In this document: piece by piece, positions 17,187 to 24,760 of the stretch
Layout of the letters: the number at the start of each line of letters is the position of its first letter
Position numbering within the stretch: the first letter of the stretch is position 1
DNA from: JAQVEM01 sp964556165
Lineage (GTDB): Bacteria > Actinomycetota > Humimicrobiia > Humimicrobiales > Humimicrobiaceae
Length of the DNA: 64,000 bases
NCBI GenBank assembly: GCA_964556165.1
Contig: CAZKVH010000006.1
Coordinates: 6,583 to 70,582 of the forward strand
Direction: 5' to 3'
Notes under the pieces: generated by a model
The model's database searches: none
What the model saw: only the letters and a program-made list of their open reading frames with translations
Told to the model about the DNA's origin: nothing
Position numbers and translations under genes: made by a program

Positions 17187-18038
17187 TCAGTCAGATGTGG
17201 CTATCTTAGGAAAGCTTTTCATAACAAGTTCTATGTCGGACTTTTCCATTTTCCAGCCCAGAGCCCCCAGGTTTTCTTTTAAGTGCCCGGCACTTCCTGA
17301 CTTTGATATGGTAGCGACATTATCCTGAGAGATAAGCCAGTTAATGGCAATCTGGTTTCCCGTTTTGCCGTATTTTTTACATAACTTCTCAATTATACTT
17401 TCTTCTGCCACCGAAAAAATTCCTTTTTCTAAGGGTCTCCAGGCAACCAGCATTATGTCATTTTCTAAAGCATATTCAAGGAATCCATTCTTTGCCGGTA
17501 CCCTGTTTGCCATATTATAGTAAAGCTGGTTAGAGACTATTTTATTTTCGGTATGCTTCTGTGCCTCTATGAACTGCCCAACACTGAAATTGCTAAGCCC
17601 GATATATTTTATATAACCCTTCTCAACCAGATAATCCATTGCTTCCATGGTTTCCCCTATATCAATAGAAGGATTGGGGTAATGTATGATATAGATATCT
17701 GCGTAATCTGTGCCCAGCCTTTTTAAGCTCTGCCTGCAGGAATTTATAAGGTCTTGATAATGAAGATTGGTGTGCCAGACCTTGGTGGCTATTATAAGGG
17801 ATGAGCGGTCAAAACCCCTTATTGCCTCGCCCACCAGTTCTTCGGCATGCCCTTCTGAATACATCTCTGCCGTATCAATGTGGGTTATTCCCATCTCTAT
17901 AGCACTCTTTATTGCATTAATATCTGCCCTGTCGTCATTATCAGGGTCTCTTTCCTCTCTTCCCCCCACTGTCCAGGTACCAAAACCAAATACCGGGAGC
18001 TCAAAGCCACTTTTTAATTTCTTTGTTTCGATAAACAT
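17187..18038 (-). CDS. Aldo/keto reductase
   Basis: A 283-residue AKR with a TIM-barrel layout. The catalytic tetrad positions are visible: Asp and Tyr in HIDTAEMYSEGHAEE, Lys in IIATKVW, and His in YIIHYPNP. The NAD(P) side is represented by GLSNFSVGQ, SNQLYYNM and SKSGSAGHLKENLGAL. It would reduce an aldehyde or ketone with NADPH in the cytoplasm; the substrate is unknown. It is about 45 bases from the TPM gene on the same strand. No ribosome site is seen upstream of the ATG. Confidence 0.9.
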   Translation of the reverse strand: MFIETKKLKSGFELPVFGFGTWTVGGREERDPDNDDRADINAIKSAIEMGITHIDTAEMYSEGHAEELVGEAIRGFDRSSLIIATKVWHTNLHYQDLINSCRQSLKRLGTDYADIYIIHYPNPSIDIGETMEAMDYLVEKGYIKYIGLSNFSVGQFIEAQKHTENKIVSNQLYYNMANRVPAKNGFLEYALENDIMLVAWRPLEKGIFSVAEESIIEKLCKKYGKTGNQIAINWLISQDNVATISKSGSAGHLKENLGALGWKMEKSDIELVMKSFPKIATSD

Positions 18039-18081
18039 AATAAATATATATAATTATTTTTATCAATCCATAAAGATATTT

Positions 18082-18894
18082 TTAGTATATTCCACTTGGT
18101 AAATTAAAGATGCCAGCCAAAAATGAAATAAATTGAGGAAATATAAAAAATACTGTAGCAGTAATAATTATTGTTATTAATCCAAATGTTATTCCCAATA
18201 TACTTCTATTAAATTTTATTTCGCTATCCTTGCCCTGCTTAATCCTTACTATGCTTATAATACCATATATAATGGATACTATAGCTAAAGCGATAGCCGG
18301 ACTTGCCAGAAGCAGAAATACTGTCGACTGTGCTCCATAAATGCCAGGAAATGTATAAAATAAAATGATAACTGATAAAATAATGCTATAGATACCCAGT
18401 ATTAAAGATATTGTACCGGTAACCCATGATATGATTGACAACTTACTGTATTTGCTCTGACTAATTCTATCAGCTACTATTTTGATGAATTTTAATATTG
18501 CCTGTCCAAATTTCTTTTTTTTAAAGTTTGGTAAAATTAAATTATTTATTAAATTCTGCCTCAGATCATCATCTATTATTTCCTCTAAACCCAACCCGAT
18601 TTCAACCCTGAATTGGTTTTCTTCTTTTGCAATTAGAAGAAGTATTCCGTTGTTTTCATCTTTTTTGCCTATTCCAAATTTATTAAACAGGTGGAATGCC
18701 AGCTCATCAATTGATTTTCCTTTCAAGGAGTTTATAGTAATTACTGCTACCTCTGCAGTTGTCCTTCCTTCTATGTTTCTTATGACTTTATCAATTTTCG
18801 TAATATATTTATCTTCAATTAGTCCTGCAAAATCACTGACGTTATCTTCTACATCTATATTTTCCGGGTCACTTTTATTTTCATAATTGTTCAT
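18082..18894 (-). CDS. TPM-domain membrane protein
   Basis: A 270-residue protein. Residues about 20-140 form a TPM domain (FAGLIEDKYITKIDKVI, TTAEVAVITINSLKGKSIDELAFHLFNKFGIGKKDENNGILLLIA, and RVEIGLGLEEIIDDD). The C-terminal half has three hydrophobic segments (about 155-175, 188-212, 233-255). TPM domains occur in YgcG-type proteins and in photosystem repair factors, where some have weak phosphatase activity. Here the domain precedes the TM segments and lacks a signal peptide, so it would face the cytoplasm or use the first TM as an internal signal. Function unknown. Confidence 0.78.
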   Translation of the reverse strand: MNNYENKSDPENIDVEDNVSDFAGLIEDKYITKIDKVIRNIEGRTTAEVAVITINSLKGKSIDELAFHLFNKFGIGKKDENNGILLLIAKEENQFRVEIGLGLEEIIDDDLRQNLINNLILPNFKKKKFGQAILKFIKIVADRISQSKYSKLSIISWVTGTISLILGIYSIILSVIILFYTFPGIYGAQSTVFLLLASPAIALAIVSIIYGIISIVRIKQGKDSEIKFNRSILGITFGLITIIITATVFFIFPQFISFLAGIFNLPSGIY

Positions 18895-19106
18895 TTTATT
18901 TAGATACCCTTACTTATATTAAATAATTGCCTGCATATATTTATACAATATTATAGCAGATTACATAGTTAAAGATGCTTAAAACTAAAAATTAAAAATA
19001 AGATAAGAGATTTCGTATCTGGATAATATCATTTTATTTTTGATTTGCCAGAACCTATACTGACAAATATATTCTTCATCTATGTATTTTAAACAAAAAG
19101 TATAAA

Positions 19107-19376
19107 TCAAACTATATTAATACTCTTTCCCAGAGATTCTGCTATACGTACCAGTGTTGAAAATTTGATATCCTCTGCGTGATTTTCTATTCTGGATATT
19201 GCACTTTTTTTAGTGCCAAGTTGTCGCGCAATTTCTTCCTGTGTTTTCCCTGCAGATTCCCGTTCCTGTTTCAGAATTACGCCAATTTTAAATTTTTTAT
19301 AACCTTCTTCAAAATTTCTAGAAAAATCCTTATCTTTTATTTTCCTTTTATTTATATACTTTTTTAAATCACTCAT
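19107..19376 (-). CDS. XRE-family HTH regulator, HigA-like and orphan
   Basis: An 89-residue protein with a Cro/C1-type helix-turn-helix in the C-terminal two thirds (LKQERESAGKTQEEIARQLGTKKSAISRIENHAEDIKFSTLVRIAESLG). The basic N-terminal extension (about 35 residues) resembles HigA-type antitoxins that pair with RelE/HigB toxins. No toxin reading frame lies next to it on either side, so it is an orphan antitoxin or a regulator of the divergent EVE-like gene. The ATG has a strong ribosome site (AAGGAG). The final IV residues are close to the usual end of the domain. Confidence 0.85.
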   Translation of the reverse strand: MSDLKKYINKRKIKDKDFSRNFEEGYKKFKIGVILKQERESAGKTQEEIARQLGTKKSAISRIENHAEDIKFSTLVRIAESLGKSINIV

Positions 19377-19588
19377 GTCTTTATCTCCTTATAAAATCTT
19401 TTCTATAACCTAGAAATTTCCCTACAGGACATTTATTGTCTCTTCTTCTATAAAATATAAAAGTTCTTTTCATAAAATATGTTAACTTATGTCAATAATA
19501 TGAAAAATAGTCTGGTACTTTAATATAAGATTTTAATCATGTAAAATATAAAGAATATAAAAATATTTGCAATTTTCTATTTTTAATA

Positions 19589-20509
19589 ATGCAAAGCTGG
19601 CTGTTAATAGGAATAAAGAAGAACTGGGAAAAAGCATTATCTGAGCCCATACCTATCTGGGGATTAAGAACCAGTTTTCAACCCTATTTTGATTCTATAG
19701 AAATAGGAGACCTTTTGTGGTTTTATTCAACATCTCCGGTCAGTGGAGTTATCGGACTCGGTGCTGTAAAAGATAAATATATTGATAACACAAATCTTAT
19801 ATGGCCTAAAGAGATTGAAAATCATAGAGTGCTATGGCCACTCAGGTTTAGAATACAGGTTTTAAAAATACTACCAAAATTTAGATGGAAAGATTACAAT
19901 ATTAAAATTAATGATTTTGAACTTTTCTGGCAGACATCCCTACATTTGCTTAATGAAAAACAGCTAAATGAACTCTTAAAGAGAGCCGTAGAATCTCTCG
20001 GCGTCATTAATCTTGAAAACATATATGCTGGAGCATCAATATCTGCTGCTGAAAAAGTAAACGATAAAGACTCCCAATTTGGGGAAATCATAGAAAAAAA
20101 ATATGAACTAAGCCACACCGGTATTAAGAACCAGATTGCAGAAATTGGTAAATTGCAGTCATATTACTCAGAAGTTGAGTATCCTATACTTCTTCCCAAT
20201 GAAAAGAAAAATCTTGATGTTATATGGAAAAGAGAGTTAGAAGGCGTCCCTACTTATGCTTTTGAGATTGAATTGTCTGGAATGCTTGAAAAAGCAGTTG
20301 ACCGTCTTGTTATTGCTTTTAAAAAATGGAATTCAAGACCAAGAATAATTATTCCCGGGGATTATTCTAATAAATTAAAAAATGTAATTGACCTGACAGA
20401 TAGAGATTTTTATACACAGCTTAAATTTTATTTACCAGAACAAATTGTAGAACTATATAACTTAAAGACAGGTTTAAAAGGACTCGAACAAAAGCTTGAG
20501 TTATACTGA
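19589..20509 (+). CDS. EVE/PUA-like domain protein with a C-terminal nuclease-like domain
   Basis: A 306-residue protein. Residues 1-95 look like an EVE/PUA-like modified-base reader: SWLLIGIKKNWEKAL at the N-terminus, a GDLLWFYST strand, VIGLGAVKDKY, and a closing beta hairpin with PLRFRIQVLKIL. Residues about 190-270 hold an NLDVIWKRE strand and then PTYAFEIELSG, an arrangement like the D...(D/E)xK core of restriction-like nucleases. The usual lysine is replaced by glutamate (E-I-E), which is known in some families. EVE domains recognise modified bases and are often fused to restriction enzymes. This is therefore a candidate modification-dependent nuclease. The gene converges on the helicase gene with 24 bases between them. 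No ribosome site is seen. Confidence 0.6.
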   Translation: MQSWLLIGIKKNWEKALSEPIPIWGLRTSFQPYFDSIEIGDLLWFYSTSPVSGVIGLGAVKDKYIDNTNLIWPKEIENHRVLWPLRFRIQVLKILPKFRWKDYNIKINDFELFWQTSLHLLNEKQLNELLKRAVESLGVINLENIYAGASISAAEKVNDKDSQFGEIIEKKYELSHTGIKNQIAEIGKLQSYYSEVEYPILLPNEKKNLDVIWKRELEGVPTYAFEIELSGMLEKAVDRLVIAFKKWNSRPRIIIPGDYSNKLKNVIDLTDRDFYTQLKFYLPEQIVELYNLKTGLKGLEQKLELY

Positions 20510-20533
20510 GAAAATAAATCTCTTAAATATTAT

Positions 20534-22417
20534 TTAGCTAAAATCAATTCTGCTCCTTACAAAATTTTCAGTTTCCTTGTCAACAAAGTAAACGTAACAG
20601 CCTTTTAATCCCCTCGTTAAAAGAACCCTGTATATATTTTTTAAATAATCTACCGGTGGAGTACCTGATTTTTTTAATTCTCTTTTAAACCCAGGGTCTG
20701 CAAAATTCTCCAGTTTGCTTATCCACTCCTGTTTATCAAAATCATAGATAAGGTCATTGCCAAAAATTACTCCGACATAATCAAACTCAAAACCCTGAGC
20801 AGTGTATATACAGCCTATCTGATTTATGCCATTGGGGTCATATGGCCATAAAGTAGCTTTTGGTACATCCTTGGATAATCTCCTGGATTCAGGTTTTGCG
20901 TTCCAGGGCCTTCTAAATTCTCCAATTACAACATCATCTTTTAAATTCCCATTTGAGTCAGGCTTTGACCATTTCCAGCAAAAACCTGCAGTCATTCTTG
21001 CAGAATAGGTCTCTGATGCCTTTTTTTTAATTGCATTTTCAAGTTCGAATGGCAAATTAAAGATTTTAAAATCAAAATTATCATTTTTATCAAAGAGTAC
21101 ATTCGCATTTCTTTCAATACCAAGTGTATTGTTCACCCAGTTTACAAATCCTTCTGAACCACTGCACCTGAATTGTATCCCAAGCTCATATTCATAAATA
21201 TTTGCTTTAAAATCATTGGCATTTTGTCTTATATAGTCAACAGATCCTATTTCTTTTGGCCGCACAATTTGTTTATCATCTATGAAAAATACTGAGACCT
21301 TGGAAGCATTAATAATTTCTTCTATCTGAAAAATACCAGACCTTTTTGCAACAGGAGTAAATCTGGAATCGCTAAATACTCTTATTCTGTGAGCTTCGTC
21401 ACAAATCAATACATCAATCTCGTCACGTTCAGCTTTTATAAAATTATTAAAGAATTTAAACTGCACAGAACCTCTCTTACCTATTATCTCTCTCAGGACA
21501 CCTGTAAAAGTCCTGGAGCCTGTAGCATAAATGGCATTATACCCATTCAGGAGCAGATCGGCCATTAAATTTATAGCTATTATTGATTTACCTGTACCCG
21601 GTCCACCTTTCACTATAATTACTTTCTTATTTTTAGTATGAAACCCTTTTTTAGCTTCAGTAAGAACCCTGTCGTAGGCTACAAGCTGATCGTCAAGTAA
21701 TATATACTCTGACTTATTTTTTATTACATTACCTACATGTTCCATTAATTTTTTACTAGGTCTGTATCTGCTTTCTTCCACTCTCTTCAGCACATCTAGC
21801 CCATTACCTTCACATAACCTTTCCTGAAGGTAATTAATAAAAATATCTACATCGTCAGCGGTAAATATTGGATTTCTATCTAATATAGGCTTAAATTTAT
21901 CAGCAAATATAGCATCTTCTGGATCCCTGAAATAGTTATGTAAATAAGAACATGCATCAAGTTTTATTGGATTATCCTCATAAAAAGCTGTATGGGTATC
22001 AGACAGATACATTTCGTACTGACCAACCTGAGCTGAAGGATGCAATACCTCTCTTTTAATTCCATTTAGATATGTTATTACCTCATTAGGTCCTTCGGCC
22101 TCTTCGCAGGCATCCCACTGCTTTAATTCTACTATAACAGTATTATCACTTTTAAATTCATCTTTCCCACATATCAAGAAATCCAGTCTTTTCGATGATT
22201 GAGGTAATTGAAACTCAAGTATTATCCCATGATCCAGTAATTCTGCATATTGAATTAATTCTGACATTTTCGAAAGTGAATTCTGCCATGATCTTTTCTC
22301 TCCAGGGGAAGGATTGTATCTGTAATAATAAAAAAAGGCATCAGATAGCTTCTGAGCTATCTGATTTCTGACAGCATCATCAATAAATTGTTTCGAACTA
22401 CCAGAATATAATCTCAT
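20534..22417 (-). CDS. DUF2075 helicase-type ATPase with an N-terminal PD-(D/E)XK nuclease-like domain
   Basis: A 627-residue protein. The N-terminal region has D79 in RLDFLICG and E97-L-K99 in VIVELKQWD, a good PD-(D/E)XK core. Residues about 265-345 carry Walker A (GGPGTGKS, 271-278) and Walker B (LICDEAHR, D340-E341). Later helicase motifs include FFIDDKQIVRP, GIQFRCSGSEGFVNW, IGCIYTAQGFEFDYVGVIFG and YRVLLTRGLKGCYVYF. The DUF2075 family is a superfamily 1-like ATPase related to Schlafen-type helicases and often lies in defence islands. Its ATG overlaps the MazG stop codon as ATGA (22414-22417), so the two are translationally coupled. The predicted role is nucleic-acid unwinding and cutting; this is inferred. 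Confidence 0.82.
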   Translation of the reverse strand: MRLYSGSSKQFIDDAVRNQIAQKLSDAFFYYYRYNPSPGEKRSWQNSLSKMSELIQYAELLDHGIILEFQLPQSSKRLDFLICGKDEFKSDNTVIVELKQWDACEEAEGPNEVITYLNGIKREVLHPSAQVGQYEMYLSDTHTAFYEDNPIKLDACSYLHNYFRDPEDAIFADKFKPILDRNPIFTADDVDIFINYLQERLCEGNGLDVLKRVEESRYRPSKKLMEHVGNVIKNKSEYILLDDQLVAYDRVLTEAKKGFHTKNKKVIIVKGGPGTGKSIIAINLMADLLLNGYNAIYATGSRTFTGVLREIIGKRGSVQFKFFNNFIKAERDEIDVLICDEAHRIRVFSDSRFTPVAKRSGIFQIEEIINASKVSVFFIDDKQIVRPKEIGSVDYIRQNANDFKANIYEYELGIQFRCSGSEGFVNWVNNTLGIERNANVLFDKNDNFDFKIFNLPFELENAIKKKASETYSARMTAGFCWKWSKPDSNGNLKDDVVIGEFRRPWNAKPESRRLSKDVPKATLWPYDPNGINQIGCIYTAQGFEFDYVGVIFGNDLIYDFDKQEWISKLENFADPGFKRELKKSGTPPVDYLKNIYRVLLTRGLKGCYVYFVDKETENFVRSRIDFS

Positions 22418-22779
22418 TTCAGCTTATTATATTTATTACTCTTACCTTTAAATCTTTCTACCGGATATTTTTTATTATTTTTTTTGATTTTTTTATCTAT
22501 AGCATCAATAAAATCAATTCCTAGATCATTACATAAATATAATATATAAATTAATAAGTCAGCTACTTCATCAGATATTTTTTCTTTATTTTCTAAAGCA
22601 GATTTAACGCTTTCTTCTAGATTCCCCCATTGAAAATTTTCCAATAATTCAGCAGATTCTAATGATATTGAAATAGCAATATTCTTAGGATTATGAAATT
22701 TTTCCCAATCCCGTTCTTTACGGAATTTCAAAATTTTTTCTATTATTGAACTTAAATTTTTGGTCTTATCAATATCCAT
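22414..22779 (-). CDS. MazG-like nucleotide pyrophosphohydrolase
   Basis: A 121-residue all-alpha NTP pyrophosphatase of the dCTPase/RS21-C6 type. The magnesium-binding motif E41-SA-E44 and E71-VA-D74 (ISLESAELLENFQW; ISDEVADLLIYILYL) matches ExxE...ExxD. The enzyme would hydrolyse a (deoxy)nucleoside triphosphate to the monophosphate and pyrophosphate. Tight coupling to the nuclease-helicase downstream suggests a joint role, perhaps draining nucleotides during phage infection or limiting modified nucleotides. That role is inference. No ribosome site is seen, but a TATAAT lies 11-12 bases beyond the start region, at the edge of repeat copy A. Confidence 0.88.
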   Translation of the reverse strand: MDIDKTKNLSSIIEKILKFRKERDWEKFHNPKNIAISISLESAELLENFQWGNLEESVKSALENKEKISDEVADLLIYILYLCNDLGIDFIDAIDKKIKKNNKKYPVERFKGKSNKYNKLK

Positions 22780-23105
22780 AAAAAAAATTAATCATCATTA
22801 TAGACTCGGCATTATTAAAATCACTTTACAATTTCACTTAATGGTGCAGTTTTTTATATTATATATTATACACATTATATAATATTGCTTCATTCTTTAA
22901 ACCAGAAAATATTTAATTTGAATACCAACATAATGAAATGGCAAGGATATTTTCAATAGATTTTCCCCACCTAAAATAAGAGTTCTCGTTAGATTTATAA
23001 TCCGCGGTTTAACAGTAAAAGAACAAATGATTATATTAAATTAAGGATCTAAAATTCTAGTGAGTGCCTAATGCGTAGTTTTAGTTGAATCTCAGTGCAA
23101 TGCAC
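22780..23105. other. Intergenic region holding repeat copy A
   Basis: This 326-base AT-rich stretch holds repeat copy A (22799-22926). The remainder (22927-23105) has no gene that I can support. A small palindrome, AGTGCA-A-TGCACT (23094-23106), abuts the stop codon of the DUF5684 gene and may be part of a weak terminator. A TATAAT on the minus strand at the edge of the repeat faces MazG. Confidence 0.6.
22799..22926 (+). repeat. Intergenic repeat, copy A
   Basis: Shares an ordered set of blocks with 24226-24364: TATAGAC at the left edge, ATTAAAATCA, a CAATTxCACTTAA block followed by GGTGC, a palindromic AT run (ATTATATAATATTGC), TTTAAACCA, and AATACC at the right edge. The copies are in the same orientation with small indels. 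No terminal inverted repeats or coding capacity are seen. On the minus strand the left edge supplies a TATAAT facing the MazG gene. Confidence 0.75.
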
Positions 23106-23492
23106 TTAACTGTTTTCTGCAATAGGTCCCAGATATTTGGCGTCCCCAAATGCTAGCATTGGGGTAAATATAAAACTTAAAAAAAGCAAACCAAATCCAA
23201 ATCCAACACTTTTCCCAAATACTTTAGCTAAGTCAAAAGTCATTATTATGACTATTACAATATTCACAAATGGAACAAACATTATAAGAAATACCCACCA
23301 CCATGGACGTCCTAAAATTTCAAGTTCAACCAGAGTATTATAAACAGGAACAATATATGCCCAGCCAGGTTTTCCTGCTTTCTGATATATCCTTACCCAA
23401 CAAAAAATAAGGAAAATCGCATAAGCGAATATTAGCATATAAAATAAAACTGCGAAAACACCGAAGATCGCTGCACCATAGTCATTATCCAT
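23106..23492 (-). CDS. DUF5684 membrane protein
   Basis: A 128-residue membrane protein with three to four helices. The conserved core is WVRIYQKAGKPGWAYIVPVYNTLVELEILGRPWWW, followed by FVNIVIVIIMTFDLAKVFGKSVGFGFGLLFLSFIFTPMLAFGDAKYLGP, which is typical of DUF5684. The family is uncharacterised. Translation probably starts at ATG 23492 (MDNDYGAA), which has GGATGG upstream; a longer frame to 23567 would add an unusual Phe/Tyr-rich tail without a ribosome site. It lies between the two intergenic repeat copies. Confidence 0.78.
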   Translation of the reverse strand: MDNDYGAAIFGVFAVLFYMLIFAYAIFLIFCWVRIYQKAGKPGWAYIVPVYNTLVELEILGRPWWWVFLIMFVPFVNIVIVIIMTFDLAKVFGKSVGFGFGLLFLSFIFTPMLAFGDAKYLGPIAENS

Positions 23493-23692
23493 AAATCCAT
23501 CCAGCAGTAAAATTTTAAATTGAAAAAAATTATACCAAATGAATTTAAAATAAAGAACAACTAACATATATTGAAGGATTTTTTTAAAACTAATAAAAAT
23601 ATTTTTTACTTTAAGTAATTAGAGTATAATTAATAAACTCAATTATTAGTACTTATTATATAAACTAAAAATTTATGATAGGGTGATTGGAA

Positions 23693-24190
23693 ATGAAAAA
23701 AGTATTTCTAATTTTATTTTCACTATCGGTCATATTGATTCTTGCCATATCAGGATGCAGCTCAGATTTAAAATATATTTTTACTAGAGATAACGGTGTA
23801 AAAAAGCAAGAAATCATAGATTCTCTGGATGCCTCAGAGAAGCCTGACAGAGAACTTTTCAGAGAATATTTTTTATATATAAAGCTTGGAGATGTTAGTA
23901 TTCTACCAATTGGTGAAACCGATTTAAATTTCGGGTTTAATAAAAAAGAAGAATTTGAATTCGTTTACACAGTTTTCAATCCTGAAAACGGTGAATTTGT
24001 CGAAAGGTGCACAAACTATGCATCTTCAGAAGGTTCAGATGGTATGGTTATGGAAGCTCTCGAATGGGCATTCTTGAGCCCTGGAGATTATGAATATCGT
24101 ATATACGTTGAAAATACACTGGTTAAAACAATAACCTTTAAGATTACTTCCTTTACTGAATATATAAAGAGCATATTCTCTATAAAGTAA
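23693..24190 (+). CDS. Hypothetical lipoprotein
   Basis: A 165-residue predicted lipoprotein with a typical signal: MKK, a hydrophobic core, then the lipobox LAISGC (Cys about 23). The mature part has no recognised family, but its segments (FVYTVFNPENGEFVERCTN, LSPGDYEYRIYVEN) look like a beta-sandwich of an adhesion or ligand-binding type. The ATG at 23693 has GGGTGAT upstream; a TTG six bases earlier is less likely. It lies between the two repeat copies, divergent from DUF5684. Confidence 0.68.
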   Translation: MKKVFLILFSLSVILILAISGCSSDLKYIFTRDNGVKKQEIIDSLDASEKPDRELFREYFLYIKLGDVSILPIGETDLNFGFNKKEEFEFVYTVFNPENGEFVERCTNYASSEGSDGMVMEALEWAFLSPGDYEYRIYVENTLVKTITFKITSFTEYIKSIFSIK

Positions 24191-24760
24191 TGACCATAAA
24201 TAAAAATAATTATTTTAATACCTACTATAGACCCAGCAGTATTAAAATCAAAACTTGCAATTCCACTTAAAGGTGCGCTGTTTTGTACACTATTCAGGTA
24301 AATATTATATATATTATATAATATTGCCCTATTATTTAAACCATAAATATTGGATTTAAATACCGGTTTCTTTGTTCATTAAATTTAAATTGATTTAATG
24401 AATTTCTGGTCTCTTTAATTTTACTCTCGAAGGGATACCTGAGACACTTCTGCCAGAATATAATATTTATATAAACATCATATATAATATCTTAATAGAG
24501 AAAACTCAAGATGAAATAATTGCAGATCTTTTGTTTTTTGAAAGTTTCAATTAATCTTATTATCAGGTATAATTAGGCCATATTTTGCGTGTTAAACCGC
24601 AGGTAAACCTGAATTACTGTTCTCTTTTTGTACAGGTATACCCTTACATGGGCTTTACGCCCGCAAACCATGATATCAAACAAAAACTTTGTTTTTAATT
24701 ACCTGTGTTAACTTCTGTAAAAATTTAAAAAGAGCATAATAAAAAAGGAGCTGTTTTAAA
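24191..24760. other. Long intergenic region with repeat copy B and several hairpins
   Basis: A 570-base region without a supported gene. It holds repeat copy B (24226-24364). A perfect 10-bp inverted repeat follows, TTCATTAAAT / ATTTAATGAA (24375-24384, 24393-24402). A hairpin-rich stretch lies at about 24590-24700 (CAGGTAAACCTG; GGGC-TTTAC-GCCC; CAAAAAC-TTT-GTTTTT). A start-less frame of about 45 codons ends near 24553. The hairpins could be a leader of the FN3 lipoprotein gene, but I could not match them to a known riboswitch. Confidence 0.45.
24226..24364 (+). repeat. Intergenic repeat, copy B
   Basis: Second copy of the repeat at 22799-22926, same orientation, about 1.4 kb downstream. 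It is slightly longer through an insertion after GGTGC. The central AT palindrome is clearer here (AATATTATATATATTATATA). The two copies bracket the DUF5684 and lipoprotein genes. The matching minus-strand -10-like box is TATAGT instead of TATAAT. Confidence 0.75.

Noticed and set aside
19377..19588. HigB/RelE toxin partner for the XRE gene
   Set aside because: No reading frame of adequate size or similarity lies on either side.
24400..24553. Start-less frame of about 45 codons (…TLEGIPETLLPEYN…)
   Set aside because: It looks protein-like but has no start codon and is short; AT-rich DNA yields such frames by chance. It may be a gene remnant, but evidence is too weak to annotate.
24590..24700. 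Possible riboswitch
   Set aside because: Hairpins are present, but I could not match the c-di-GMP, cobalamin or other known consensus cores.
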